Part shown: piece after piece, positions 34,564-48,653 of the stretch
Position numbering within the stretch: position 1 is the first letter of the stretch
Layout of the letters: each line of letters starts with the position of its first letter
Source of the DNA: Salegentibacter sp.
Lineage (GTDB): Bacteria; Bacteroidota; Bacteroidia; Flavobacteriales; Flavobacteriaceae
DNA length: 49,811 nucleotides
Assembly (NCBI GenBank): GCA_024635795.1
Contig: JAGXIH010000015.1
Span: 1-49,811, forward strand
Direction of reading: 5' to 3'
Made by a program: the position numbers and the translations under genes
The notes under the pieces: generated by a model
Database searches by the model: none
The model's input: only the letters and a program-made list of their open reading frames with translations
Told to the model about the DNA's origin: nothing

Positions 34564-37500
34564 ATGAAAGAAAAACTACTCAAAATTTTATTTGTAATTC
34601 TTTGCATAAGCAGTTTTACCAGCCTGCAAGCTCAATCCTACGATTACCTTGCCCTGGTTGGAGACGCGACTTCTGCCGGCTACAACCCTTACGGAACGAT
34701 AGACACGAGAATGGAGGAGACCTCTCCGGGTGTCTGGAAATGGGAAGGCTCCCTGAAAGGTTCCGGTTTGTTTAAGATACACACCGTGGAAGGCGACTGG
34801 TGTGATGGTGAATGGTTAGGACCTGTAAATAACGAAGATGTTCTGCCTGCTACTCCTTACCCCTATAATAATTGGAATGGATGTGATGAAGATCTTAAAT
34901 GGGCAGTTCCGGCAGATGGATTTTATGCCATTACGGTCGACACCAATGCCGGTATGATCATTAGTGAAGAATTGACCCATTACCCGAATTTATACCTTAT
35001 AGGTTCTGCCACTGTGAGCGACTGGGATGCAGGTCAGTCCAGGGAAATGACACAGGAGCCTTCGAATCCTGCCATCTTCACCTGGGAAGGCAACCTGGAC
35101 CAGGACTTTTATAATGGGGGATTCAATGATGCTGAGTTCAAGATTCTAAGCGTACGTACTTCTGAGCCCGGCTGGGATGAGATAAGAGCCACCTCGGCCT
35201 ACGAGGACCCTTTGAGTTCAAATTCTTTTGTAGTGGAAGAAGGAGGAACCGGGAATGACGATCAGTGGCAGATCACCGATGCTAATCGGGGGAGCTACCG
35301 GATCACGTTAAATCTGGATGCTCAGACAATAAATTTTGAAAGACTTAATTATTATCCAAATCTGTATGTAGTAGGAGATGCTACAACAAAAGGTTTTGAT
35401 CCGTGGTCCGAAGACCTGAAATTCACCCAGGATGAAACAGATCCTGAACTTTTTAGCTATAGAGGGGAATTTAATCCTGGCGGTTTTAAGATCCACACTT
35501 ACGTTGGTGACTGGGGTTGGGGAGACTATATTGTCGCAACCGCAGCAGACCAGGATATATCAGCAACCGATTATGAAATTAACAGGCAGGAACAGGGCAA
35601 TGACTATAAGTGGGCTATAACTCAGGCCGGGATGTATACTATTACCCTGGATCAGGCTTCCAATACAATAAATATAATTCTGGATACAGATGGAGATGGC
35701 ACTAAGGACAGCGAAGATGCCTTTCCCGAAGATCCTACAGAAGATACCGACACCGATAACGATGGAATAGGCAATAATGCCGATCCGGATGATGACGGTG
35801 ACGGGCAAACAGATGAAGATGAAATTGCTTGTGGTTCAGATCCATTAGATTCGTCATCAATGTCTCCTGATACTGATGAAGACGGGATACCAGACTGTGT
35901 GGATTCAAATGACGATACTGATACAGATGGGGATGGAATTCCTGATGTAACTGATCCTGATGATGACGGTGACGGGCAAACAGATGAACATGAGATTGAA
36001 TGTGGCTCCGATCCTTTAGACGCTTCTTCAATATCTAATGATACTGATGGCGACGGGATACCTAATTGTGTGGATTCCGATGATGACGGGGATGGAGTAA
36101 TCGATGAAGAAGATGATTTTTCTCTCGATCCAACAGAAGATACTGATACCGATAATGATGGAATAGGCAATAATGCCGATCCTGATGATGACGGGGATGG
36201 GCAATTAGATGAAGATGAGCTCGCTTGTGGTTCAGATCCATTGGATCCACTTTCTATGGCTACTGATACCAATGGTGACGGAACTCCCGATTGTAAGGAA
36301 GAAATTCCATATCAATATCTTGCCTTGGTTGGCGACGGGACTTCTGCAGGCTGGAATCCTTATGGGACCATAGACACAAGAATGGAGATGGTCTCCTCCG
36401 GCGTTTGGAAATGGGAAGGCACCCTTAAAGGTTCCGGAACATTTAAAATACACACCGTCGAAGGTGATTGGTGTGATGGTCAATGGTTAGTCCCTGCAAA
36501 TGACGAAGATATTCTGTCTTCTACTGCATATTCCTATAATGTTTCCTTTGGTTGTGAAGCTAATGACAATAATTGGGCTGTGCCGGAAGATGGATCTTAT
36601 GCTATTACTGTTGACACGAATACCGGTACTATCGTAAGTGAAGAATTGACCCATTTATCCAATTTATATATAATTGGCTCTGCCACTGTGAGCGACTGGA
36701 GTGCAGATCTTGCAAGGGAAATGACACAGGACGCTTCCAATCCTGCCATTTTCACCTGGGAAGGAAATCTTGACCAGAACTATGATGAGGGATTCAATAA
36801 TGGGGAGTTCAAGATCCTCAGCGTGCGTACTTTTGAAGACGGTTGGGATGAAATAAGAGCTACTTCGGCCAACGCAGATCCTTTGAGTTCCAATTCTTTT
36901 GTAGTGGAAGAAGGAGGAACCGGAAATGACTATAAGTGGCAGATCACCGATGCTAATCGTGGTAGCTACCGGATCACCCTAAACCTGGATTCTGAAGAAA
37001 TAAATTTCGAAAGACTTGATTATTATCCAAATCTTTATGTAGTTGGAGATGCTACAGCCAAAGGTTTTTACCCCTGGTCCGAAGACCTGAAATTTACCCA
37101 GAATGAAACCAACCCTGAGTTATTTAGCTATAGAGGTGAATTTACACCTGGCAGCTTCAAGATCCACACTTACATTGGGGACTTTTACTGGGGAGACGAC
37201 ATCGTCCCTTCCGCAGCAGACCAGGATATCTCGGCCAGCGATTATGAAATAAACCGACAGGGACAAGGCAATGATTTTAAGTGGTCTATAACCGAAGCCG
37301 GGATATATACCATCACTTTAGACCAGGCTACCAATACTATAAATATCATTTTGGATACAGATGGCGATGGCACTAAGGACAGCGAAGATGCTTTTCCTGA
37401 AGATCCAACAGAAGATACCGATACCGATGAGGACGGCATAGGAAATAATGAAGATCCCGATGACGACGGTGATGGGCAAACAGATGAAGATGAGCTTGCT

Positions 37501-39360
37501 TGTGGTTCCAATCCTTTAGATCCTTCTTCAATATCTGTTGATACCGATGGCGATGGAATACCGGATTGTTTGGATCCCGATAATGACGGCGATGGTGTTC
37601 CTGATGAAGAAGATGCATTTCCTCTGGATCCAAACGAAGATACCGATACAGATAATGATGGTGTCGGAAATAATGAAGATCCGGATGATGACGGTGACGG
37701 GCAAACAGATGAATACGAAATTGAATGCGGTTCAGATCCTTTAGATGCTACTTCTATTTCTGATGACACTGATAACGATGGAATACCTGACTGTGTAGAT
37801 TCAAATGATGATACAGATACAGATTCAGATGGAACTCCTGATGTATCTGATCCTGATGACGACGGTGATGGACAAACAGATGAACATGAGAATGAATGTG
37901 GTTCAGATCCTTTAGATGCTTCTTCAATATCTGTTGATACTGATGGCGATAGGATACCCGATTGTGTGGATCCCGATGATGACGGTGACGGGCAAACAGA
38001 TGAACATGAGCTTGAATGCGGTTCAGATCCTTTAGATCCTTCTTCAATGTCTGTTGATACTGATGGCGACGGTATACCCGATTGTGTGGATCCCGATAAT
38101 GACGGAGATAGCGTTCCCGATGAGGATGACGCATTTCCACTTGATCCAACGGAAGATACTGATACCGATAATGATGGTTTAGGAAATAATGCTGATCCAG
38201 ATGATGACGGGGATGGCCAAACAGATGAAGATGAAATTGCTTGCGGCTCCGATCCTTTAGAGGCTTCTTCAGTTTCTCCTGACACCGATAACGATGGAAT
38301 ACCCGATTGTGTAGATACCGATGATGACGGGGATGGAGTGATAGATGAAAACGATGCTTTTCCTCTTGATGCTTCGGAAAATACTGATACGGACAATGAT
38401 GGTATAGGTAATAATGAAGACCCGGATGATGACGGTGACGAGCAATCGGATGAAGATGAAATTGCCTGTGGTTCCGATCCTTTAGATGTTTCTTCAGTTT
38501 CAATTGATACTGATAATGATGGGATACCCGATTGTGTGGATCCCGATGATGACGGGGATGGAGTAGAGGATTCTCAGGACGAGTGTCCTAATACAGATCC
38601 CGATGCCGTAGTAGGCTTAAATGGTTGTGAAATTTTCTCCTTACCACTGGATAATTATACGGTTGAATCTACTAACACCACATGTAATGGCAAAACGAAT
38701 GGAAAAATTCGTGTAAGTGCGGCCGCTTCGGGATACAATTACATGGTCAGTATACCAGATCATGATCCTGTCTCCCTGCCCGATACTTATTCTCTTGACT
38801 ATACCTTCACCGGGTTGGCTCCCGGCATTTATCCGGTATGTTTTACCATTGAAGGACAGGAGGATTACAAACAGTGTTTTGAGGTGAAAATTAATGAACC
38901 TGAAGCAGTCATGGCAACTACCGAAATAGACTATAATGCATCAAGGATGAAAATTAGATTAGATGGTCCCGATAAATTTTATGTGTCTGTAAACAATAAA
39001 GTCCGGATACTAACCGCAGGCACATACGAAATAGACCTTAAAAACGGAATGAATGAAATAAGTATAACAGGTGAGCAGGAATGCCAGGGTGAGTATTTTG
39101 AAAGGATCTTTGTTTCTGAAGCTGTGAGGCTTTATCCTAATCCTAGCTCCGGTCCTGTGCAAATATACATACCCGGGCTTGATAACAGTGTTGATATAAG
39201 CGTGCTAAGTCTCAATGGCGCTCAGGTTTGGATAGATAAAGTGCAGGTCAATGATTCCAGGGTTATAGAAATAAATCTTGGGCATCTTGAAGTTGGGACT
39301 TATATACTTAAGATAAACGGCGAAGAAACAAATGATACACTTAAAGTGATTATAAAATGA
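34564..39360 (+). CDS. Giant type IX-secreted glycan-binding protein: 6 SusE/F-like modules, 2 TSP3 tracts, sorting domain
   Basis: From the ATG at 34564 there are 1598 residues with signal peptide MKEKLLKILFVILCISSFTSLQAQ; an upstream in-frame start at 34519 would bury this signal. Residues 26-373 are three SusE/F-like modules (LVGDATSAGYNP, LIGSATVSDWD, VVGDATTKGFDP). About 374-578 is a thrombospondin type 3-like calcium-binding tract (DTDGDGIPDCVD, DPDDDGDGQTDEDE). About 583-929 repeats the three-module block nearly exactly, and 930-1352 is a second, longer TSP3 tract. About 1353-1515 is an uncharacterised beta-rich part. The end (VRLYPNPSSGPVQIYIPG to LKVIIK) is a type A T9SS sorting domain. 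The protein would be exported through T9SS and attached to the surface or released, with Ca2+-stiffened spacers holding the binding modules. No catalytic domain seen. Its stop overlaps the next start (ATGA). Confidence 0.88.
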   Translation: MKEKLLKILFVILCISSFTSLQAQSYDYLALVGDATSAGYNPYGTIDTRMEETSPGVWKWEGSLKGSGLFKIHTVEGDWCDGEWLGPVNNEDVLPATPYPYNNWNGCDEDLKWAVPADGFYAITVDTNAGMIISEELTHYPNLYLIGSATVSDWDAGQSREMTQEPSNPAIFTWEGNLDQDFYNGGFNDAEFKILSVRTSEPGWDEIRATSAYEDPLSSNSFVVEEGGTGNDDQWQITDANRGSYRITLNLDAQTINFERLNYYPNLYVVGDATTKGFDPWSEDLKFTQDETDPELFSYRGEFNPGGFKIHTYVGDWGWGDYIVATAADQDISATDYEINRQEQGNDYKWAITQAGMYTITLDQASNTINIILDTDGDGTKDSEDAFPEDPTEDTDTDNDGIGNNADPDDDGDGQTDEDEIACGSDPLDSSSMSPDTDEDGIPDCVDSNDDTDTDGDGIPDVTDPDDDGDGQTDEHEIECGSDPLDASSISNDTDGDGIPNCVDSDDDGDGVIDEEDDFSLDPTEDTDTDNDGIGNNADPDDDGDGQLDEDELACGSDPLDPLSMATDTNGDGTPDCKEEIPYQYLALVGDGTSAGWNPYGTIDTRMEMVSSGVWKWEGTLKGSGTFKIHTVEGDWCDGQWLVPANDEDILSSTAYSYNVSFGCEANDNNWAVPEDGSYAITVDTNTGTIVSEELTHLSNLYIIGSATVSDWSADLAREMTQDASNPAIFTWEGNLDQNYDEGFNNGEFKILSVRTFEDGWDEIRATSANADPLSSNSFVVEEGGTGNDYKWQITDANRGSYRITLNLDSEEINFERLDYYPNLYVVGDATAKGFYPWSEDLKFTQNETNPELFSYRGEFTPGSFKIHTYIGDFYWGDDIVPSAADQDISASDYEINRQGQGNDFKWSITEAGIYTITLDQATNTINIILDTDGDGTKDSEDAFPEDPTEDTDTDEDGIGNNEDPDDDGDGQTDEDELACGSNPLDPSSISVDTDGDGIPDCLDPDNDGDGVPDEEDAFPLDPNEDTDTDNDGVGNNEDPDDDGDGQTDEYEIECGSDPLDATSISDDTDNDGIPDCVDSNDDTDTDSDGTPDVSDPDDDGDGQTDEHENECGSDPLDASSISVDTDGDRIPDCVDPDDDGDGQTDEHELECGSDPLDPSSMSVDTDGDGIPDCVDPDNDGDSVPDEDDAFPLDPTEDTDTDNDGLGNNADPDDDGDGQTDEDEIACGSDPLEASSVSPDTDNDGIPDCVDTDDDGDGVIDENDAFPLDASENTDTDNDGIGNNEDPDDDGDEQSDEDEIACGSDPLDVSSVSIDTDNDGIPDCVDPDDDGDGVEDSQDECPNTDPDAVVGLNGCEIFSLPLDNYTVESTNTTCNGKTNGKIRVSAAASGYNYMVSIPDHDPVSLPDTYSLDYTFTGLAPGIYPVCFTIEGQEDYKQCFEVKINEPEAVMATTEIDYNASRMKIRLDGPDKFYVSVNNKVRILTAGTYEIDLKNGMNEISITGEQECQGEYFERIFVSEAVRLYPNPSSGPVQIYIPGLDNSVDISVLSLNGAQVWIDKVQVNDSRVIEINLGHLEVGTYILKINGEETNDTLKVIIK
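34639..35684 (+). repeat. Internal duplicated block A (three binding modules)
   Basis: Encodes residues 26-373 of the giant protein. The same order of three distinct modules recurs at 36310-37353 with high protein similarity (for example NSFVVEEGGTGND and ANRGSYRITLNLD in both). Confidence 0.88.
35685..36309 (+). repeat. Thrombospondin type 3 calcium-binding repeat tract 1
   Basis: Tandem acidic repeats in the giant gene with DxDxDG loops and paired cysteines (ACGSDPLD with GIPDCVD). The DNA is repetitive GATGATGACGG-type sequence. Confidence 0.85.
36310..37353 (+). repeat. Internal duplicated block B (three binding modules)
   Basis: Second copy of the block at 34639-35684, in the same frame and order, separated from it by the first TSP3 tract. 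Confidence 0.88.
37354..38620 (+). repeat. Thrombospondin type 3 calcium-binding repeat tract 2
   Basis: Longer tract of the same acidic repeats, about 420 residues, ending DECPNTDPDAVVGLNGCE, the usual closing TSP3 unit. Near-identical DNA units make it prone to length change. Confidence 0.85.
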
Positions 39361-40073
39361 AAAACTTAAACATTATTCTTGGAGTTCTATTCCTTATCGC
39401 AATAATTTCCTGCGATAAGGATGATGATAATATTATCGAAGAAGAAGCAAAGGTTCCGGGAGATGTTCTCCTGATTGCTCCATTGAAAAATCAAACCTGT
39501 GAAGAAGGTGTTGATGTATCAGATGATCTGAGCAAAATCACATTTGAATGGAATGGATCTGAAAATACCGAAACTTATGATCTGATTATTACAGATTCTG
39601 AGAGCGGTAACGAAGTAGTTTCATTTCTGAACCTAACCTCTCCTACAAGAAAGGTGGACCTTGCGAAAGATAAGTCTTATAGCTGGGAGGTAATTGCCGA
39701 AAATTCGGAAACTACAGAAACCGGCACCAGTGAAATCTGGAACTTTTATCTGGTAGGTGATCCTCAGAGTAATTATGCTCCATTCCCGGCTGAAATTAGA
39801 ACACCCGAACAATCTGCCTCAGTAGAACTTTCAGATGGTAAAGTTGTACTTGAATGGCAAGGAGCCGATCCGGATGAGAATGATGAATTGACCTACACAG
39901 TTTATATCGATAAAGTTGATGGAGAGCAGGAACCACCGGAAGATTTACAAAATATCACCGGGACATCTGTGGAGATTGAATTAGATGAAAATGAAACTTA
40001 TTTCTGGAGGATAAAATCCTCCGACGGACAGAATAGTAGTTTCAGTCCGGTACATTATTTTAAAACACAATAA
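39357..40073 (+). CDS. Small lipoprotein with two Ig/FnIII-like domains
   Basis: A 238-residue lipoprotein: MKNLNIILGVLFLIAIISC (lipobox AIISC) followed by DKDDDN, an acidic patch right after the Cys that suggests surface exposure. Two similar beta-sandwich domains are visible, about 40-130 (ITFEWNGSENTETYDLIITD ... YSWEVIAENSE) and about 145-238 (VVLEWQGADPDENDELTYTV ... TYFWRIKSSDGQ). They follow the FnIII-like pattern used in SusE-type N-terminal domains and glycan-binding proteins. The start overlaps the stop of the giant gene (ATGA), so translation is coupled. The stop at 40073 directly abuts the GH31 start at 40074. No enzymatic motif; probably a binding or docking protein. Confidence 0.75.
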   Translation: MKNLNIILGVLFLIAIISCDKDDDNIIEEEAKVPGDVLLIAPLKNQTCEEGVDVSDDLSKITFEWNGSENTETYDLIITDSESGNEVVSFLNLTSPTRKVDLAKDKSYSWEVIAENSETTETGTSEIWNFYLVGDPQSNYAPFPAEIRTPEQSASVELSDGKVVLEWQGADPDENDELTYTVYIDKVDGEQEPPEDLQNITGTSVEIELDENETYFWRIKSSDGQNSSFSPVHYFKTQ

Positions 40074-44745
<4,672 letters not shown>

Positions 44746-44765
44746 CAATAAATTTCCCAAAGCTT

Positions 44766-44803
44766 AAAATCCCTTACCGAAGTTCGGTAAGGGATTTTTT
44801 TTT
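44766..44803 (+). terminator. Rho-independent terminator of the PUL operon
   Basis: AAATCCCTTACCGAA and TTCGGTAAGGGATTT form a near-perfect stem of about 13 pairs followed by nine T. It marks the 3' end of the susC to GH97 operon, 20 bp after the GH97 stop. Confidence 0.95.
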
Positions 44804-44950
44804 AATCCTTAAAGGTATTTGATATGATCTGTATATTTTTAAATCTTGGTCTATTTTCCTGACACTTAGTCGAATATCTGCTTTGTAAAGTGAAAATCAG
44901 TCATTTTTTCCACTATATTGAGAGTACTATTCATGTAAACCTTCTTAAAA

Positions 44951-45919
44951 GTGAAAAAATCCATTCTTTTAATTATTGCGGTTGTATGGTTCTCTCTTCC
45001 AACTTTTAGTCAGTTCAGGGTAAAACCTGTGGAGAAAAAAGAACTTCACTCAGAGGACCTAAGCGAAGAAGCCATAGAAAAATTAAGGAATTCCCAGACT
45101 GTATTCTTTTATCGTGCAGATGATGATCTTGCTGAATTACGCCAGGCTCTTGAAGATGTCTGGACCATCTCCGAGCTTTTACTTATACCTTATGCTGAAG
45201 CCGGTAAAACAGATCTTAGAGGAAAATCATTTTTTATTATCGAGGGATTAAGAACAGTCACCACGAAGTACACTACGGTTGATAACTCCTATGTATTTTT
45301 ACATTTATATATGGACCTTACAGATAAAAAAGGAAAAGATTTTAAGCAAACTTATGCAAGGCTGGATCTTTTCCCTACTGAAGAAGCAATGAAGGAGATG
45401 TCATTGAAGGATGAAGGGGAAATATTTGATTATCTGTATGGCAATGCCGAAATAAATAACTGGACTCCCGGCTTTTTACGAAATTATTTTAGGAATATAA
45501 ATGACCTTCTGGAAACAGGGCAGGGTAAAGGGCTTTACGAAGGTAAAGATGAAGTTCCCGCCATTTCCGGTATGGCCAATAAAACTCTTTATGTCCCGAA
45601 ATACGTCCTGGAAAAAAAGAGCAAAATGTATGGTCTTGTAGCCGGTTCACATGATCCTGACCAGCTGATGAAGAATTATCCCTATCCCTACGAATTTAAA
45701 AGCGCCTTAGAGATAAGTGAATCGATTACTGCAGGTGAGGATTTTTATTACCTCGTGTTCACGAGAAGTTCATCAGAAAAGTATTTTACCGTTTACCATA
45801 GCACCAGCGGAGAGATTGTCTTTAATCGGTATAAACCTATGTCCTATGATCTAAAGAATTCAGATTTAAAGGATATAGCAAAGTCTGTAAAGAAGATGCA
45901 AAAGAGAGCCGGGAGGTAA
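44951..45919 (+). CDS. Secreted hypothetical protein
   Basis: A 322-residue protein. The start is GTG; no in-frame ATG lies between it and the upstream stop, and the signal peptide (MKKSILLIIAVVWFSLPTFSQ) begins at this codon. The mature part is mixed alpha/beta and charged (EELHSEDLSEEAIEKLRNSQ-like opening, then FFYRADDDLAELRQALEDVW). The middle has SFFIIEGLRTVTTKYTTVDN and the end is rich in Lys (LKDIAKSVKKMQKRAGR). No catalytic or binding motif recognised. It is separated from the PUL by a terminator and about 150 bp, so it is not clearly part of that system. Probably periplasmic. Confidence 0.68.
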   Translation: MKKSILLIIAVVWFSLPTFSQFRVKPVEKKELHSEDLSEEAIEKLRNSQTVFFYRADDDLAELRQALEDVWTISELLLIPYAEAGKTDLRGKSFFIIEGLRTVTTKYTTVDNSYVFLHLYMDLTDKKGKDFKQTYARLDLFPTEEAMKEMSLKDEGEIFDYLYGNAEINNWTPGFLRNYFRNINDLLETGQGKGLYEGKDEVPAISGMANKTLYVPKYVLEKKSKMYGLVAGSHDPDQLMKNYPYPYEFKSALEISESITAGEDFYYLVFTRSSSEKYFTVYHSTSGEIVFNRYKPMSYDLKNSDLKDIAKSVKKMQKRAGR

Positions 45920-46405
45920 CTGATCTTTACTTTCCAATACATCTTTTTACTTTTCCCATTACATGCGGTGTGACGTATGAAGGTACAAAAAGATACAAAA
46001 AAGTGATAGGAGAATTCGCATATAAAAATCAACCAAAATTAGAAGATGTTCTCGCTAGTTTTCTCTCATAATAGTTTGGGTAAAAATACTATGTCTTTGG
46101 AGTTTTTTGGTCGCAGGAAGTTGAAGGTGGTATTCTGAATTTTATGGCATATTAAAGCGAGTTATTTGTTAATTTTATCAAAATCTGTAGGGGGTCTCTT
46201 TCGAATTTTTATTTTAAATAATGGCCAATTTAACCTATAGGAAATTATTCGGACTATCACCCAGAAAATACTTCAGGATTTTTTGTATATTATATGCTAT
46301 AATGAGTGATTAAAAAGGTTTGTTTAGGCAATTTTGAGAAGAATGCTTTCCATTTAGATCCTTTTTACATCTTGTAGATATGTGACATTTAAAATTCTTA
46401 GGATC
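45920..46405. other. Gene-free AT-rich stretch
   Basis: Nearly 490 bp without a convincing coding frame, hairpin with T run, or RNA gene. It may hold promoter elements of the DUF2141 gene, but no clean TAnnTTTG box was found. Confidence 0.5.
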
Positions 46406-46912
46406 ATGAATAATTTACTTTTCAAATCGTTTTTTCAAAGAATCTGCCCCTGTGAATCGTCCCGGATTTTCCAAAAATTGCTTTTTTGGTTTGCTCTGAG
46501 CTTCTTGTTGGTACCATCAAATGGATTTGCTCAGGAGGAATGTCCTGCCATTAACGTAAAAATTCAAAACATTGGTAACAATACCGGAGTTATCGCCTGT
46601 GCGATTTTTGAAACCTCTGAAGGCTTCCCCGATAAATTCCTGAGATTCGCATCCAAGGTCATGATAACACAAATAAAAGGAAAAGATGCGAGTTTTGAGT
46701 TTTCAGATATCAAACCCGGAAAATACGCCATTGCCGTAATCCATGATGAAAACTACGACGGCGAACTAGAAACCAATTGGTTGGGTATACCTAAAGAAGG
46801 CTATGGCTTTTCCAGTGGTGCCGAAGCTTCATTGAGTGCTCCTTCGTTTTTTGACGCTGAATTCACATATGATGGAGGAGATCTGCAAATGAGTAATGAC
46901 CTGAAGTATTAA
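46406..46912 (+). CDS. DUF2141 domain-containing exported protein
   Basis: 168 residues from the ATG at 46406; a GTG 24 bp upstream (46382) is in frame but unlikely. A long basic n-region precedes the hydrophobic core LLFWFALSFLLVPSNGFAQ, so a signal peptide is cleaved near residue 45. The mature part is one DUF2141 domain: INVKIQNIGNNTGVIACAIF, FEFSDIKPGKYAIAVIHDEN, GELETNWLGIPKEGYGFS. The domain resembles a transthyretin-like beta-sandwich and is common in Bacteroidota and Proteobacteria; its role is unknown. Monocistronic. Confidence 0.8.
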   Translation: MNNLLFKSFFQRICPCESSRIFQKLLFWFALSFLLVPSNGFAQEECPAINVKIQNIGNNTGVIACAIFETSEGFPDKFLRFASKVMITQIKGKDASFEFSDIKPGKYAIAVIHDENYDGELETNWLGIPKEGYGFSSGAEASLSAPSFFDAEFTYDGGDLQMSNDLKY

Positions 46913-47324
46913 AAAATTTGGTTTCAAAAATAGTTCTCCGGCTAACATCTTCTATTTGAGTTGCGAAGATCGTTGGAAAAGTTTAAGTAAAGGGAGAATA
47001 AAAAACCTGTTGCCCTAAAAGGTAAGAGGGTGCAAACAATAATATCAGTCAAAAGGGATGCGATAATAAAATTTGGTAGTACGATATAGCTTGTCCGCTT
47101 TCTACGAATGTTATAAAAACATCACCATCCTCCCCTTTTATATTGATCTTTTGAATATTAATATTTAGGCTGCAAAAAATTTGAAGTCTTAATATATTTA
47201 TTCTAATTTTAATACCTGCTTAAAATTTATCGTGAATTTCTCCCCCTATATTTAAATATATTTTATACTCTACATCGGAAGGATGTGACAAGATAGAAAG
47301 TGTAACTCAATAAATCTTTATGAC
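46913..47324. other. Gene-free AT-rich stretch
   Basis: About 410 bp with no coding frame, RNA gene or strong hairpin. The desaturase promoter must lie near its right end. ATG-ACA-TGA at 47320-47328 overlaps the desaturase start as a two-codon mini-ORF, as in the DUF4494 genes. Confidence 0.5.
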
Positions 47325-48428
47325 ATGAAAAATCCCAATTATGTCAGATTCTCCCGAATCGATTCAACAAAATTTTTCAGGACCCTCAACAAGCGTGTAA
47401 ATTCTTATTTTAAGGACAACAATATCTCTAAAACAGGAAACTGGAAATTATACCTTAAAACTGTGGTAATGTTCAGCCTGTTTCTGGCTCCCTATTTTCT
47501 TATTCTAAGCCTGGATATTTCGCAATGGTGGATGCTGGCATTAACTATAGTTATGGGCGTTGGTATGGCTGGTGTTGGAATGAACGTTATGCACGATGGA
47601 AACCACGAAGCTTATTCCTCCAAAAACTGGATCAATAAATTTATGGGGGGTACGATTTATATTTTAGCCGGAAATGTATATAACTGGCAGGTACAACATA
47701 ATGTCTTGCACCACACTTATACAAATATCCATGGTCACGATGAAGATCTTGATGCCGGAAGGATCATTCGTTTTACCGAACACGCCAAATGGTCCAGGTT
47801 TCACCGGTTTCAGCATTACTATGCCGTTTTCTTATATGGGCTTATGACTTTCAACTGGGCGCTTACCACAGATTTTAAGCAAACCAAAAGATATCTTTCC
47901 AAAGAGCTTTCTTACGGTAAATTACCAAACGCAGGGAGGCAATGGAGCATTATAGCGATAACAAAACTGATCTATCTTGCCATCTGGATAGGAATTCCGA
48001 TGTTTTTTATTTCTATCGCCTGGTGGAAAGTTCTGATTGGATTTTTTGTGATGCATTATACCGCAGGACTTATTTTGAGCATAGTTTTTCAACTGGCTCA
48101 TGTTGTGAAGCAAACCGAAATGCCTTTACCGGATGAAACCGGATCTATGAAAAACACCTGGGCCATTCATCAACTTTATACCACGGCTAATTTTGCTACG
48201 AATAACAAACTGGTTAACTGGTTCACCGGAGGATTGAATCACCAGGTAGAACATCATATTTTCCCGAATATCAGCCATATTCATTACAGTAAAATAGCAG
48301 AAATAGTAAAACAAACTGCCAGGGAATGCAATTTGCCATATAATGAATATGAAACGATGATGGCAGCCATACAAGCTCATTTTCAGCATTTGAAGGCTAT
48401 GGGTAAAAAACCTGCGTTTTCAGAATAA
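47325..48428 (+). CDS. Membrane fatty acid desaturase (front-end/acyl-lipid type)
   Basis: A 367-residue integral membrane di-iron enzyme. Histidine boxes are HDGNH (His90, His94), HNVLHH (His125, His129, His130) and HQVEHH (His306, His310, His311). The last box in the form xxVEHHIFP is typical of delta-5/delta-6 type desaturases, but there is no N-terminal cytochrome b5 domain. Hydrophobic spans lie at about 47-70, 72-88, 165-180 and 212-260. It introduces a double bond into membrane or CoA-linked fatty acids using O2, with the electron donor encoded elsewhere. Monocistronic; likely cold or membrane-fluidity adaptation by family. Confidence 0.9.
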   Translation: MKNPNYVRFSRIDSTKFFRTLNKRVNSYFKDNNISKTGNWKLYLKTVVMFSLFLAPYFLILSLDISQWWMLALTIVMGVGMAGVGMNVMHDGNHEAYSSKNWINKFMGGTIYILAGNVYNWQVQHNVLHHTYTNIHGHDEDLDAGRIIRFTEHAKWSRFHRFQHYYAVFLYGLMTFNWALTTDFKQTKRYLSKELSYGKLPNAGRQWSIIAITKLIYLAIWIGIPMFFISIAWWKVLIGFFVMHYTAGLILSIVFQLAHVVKQTEMPLPDETGSMKNTWAIHQLYTTANFATNNKLVNWFTGGLNHQVEHHIFPNISHIHYSKIAEIVKQTARECNLPYNEYETMMAAIQAHFQHLKAMGKKPAFSE

Positions 48429-48455
48429 ATCCTAATTTTAATTAACCACCAATCG

Positions 48456-48593
48456 TTAGTTCTCACCAAGCCTGCGTCCCATATTTCTGAAAATTAAGAT
48501 GATTTCCATAGCAACTGTGGCGGAAACCAAACCGGCCAAACACAGGGACAATAGAAGGGCACTGTTTTTTAGCAAAGTTTTGATGAAAGCCTT
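48456..48593 (-). other. Possible small hydrophobic protein or gene relic
   Basis: On the minus strand an open stretch of 45 codons reads LLKNSALLLSLCLAGLVSA, then TVAMEIILIFRNMGRRLGEN before a stop. The pattern (basic start, hydrophobic helix, basic end) looks like a small membrane protein. There is no ATG; a TTG at 48575 could start it. It lies about 60 bp downstream of the BrkB-type gene, same strand. It may be a real small protein or a remnant. Confidence 0.3.
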
Positions 48594-48653
48594 TTAGGTA
48601 TCTAAACTTCATTAGAGCGTAATATGTAAATAAGAACAGATTATAATTTCTAT

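Noticed and set aside
37242-38396. Long Ser/Pro-rich frame on the minus strand (384 codons), and similar ones at 35652-36272 and 37754-38503
   Set aside because: They are antisense to the TSP3 repeats, whose GAT/GAC-rich codons give stop-free reverse frames; the composition is a mirror of the repeats.
35685-38620. Regular DNA repeats that could suggest a CRISPR array
   Set aside because: They are in-frame protein repeats with no constant repeat/unique spacer pattern.
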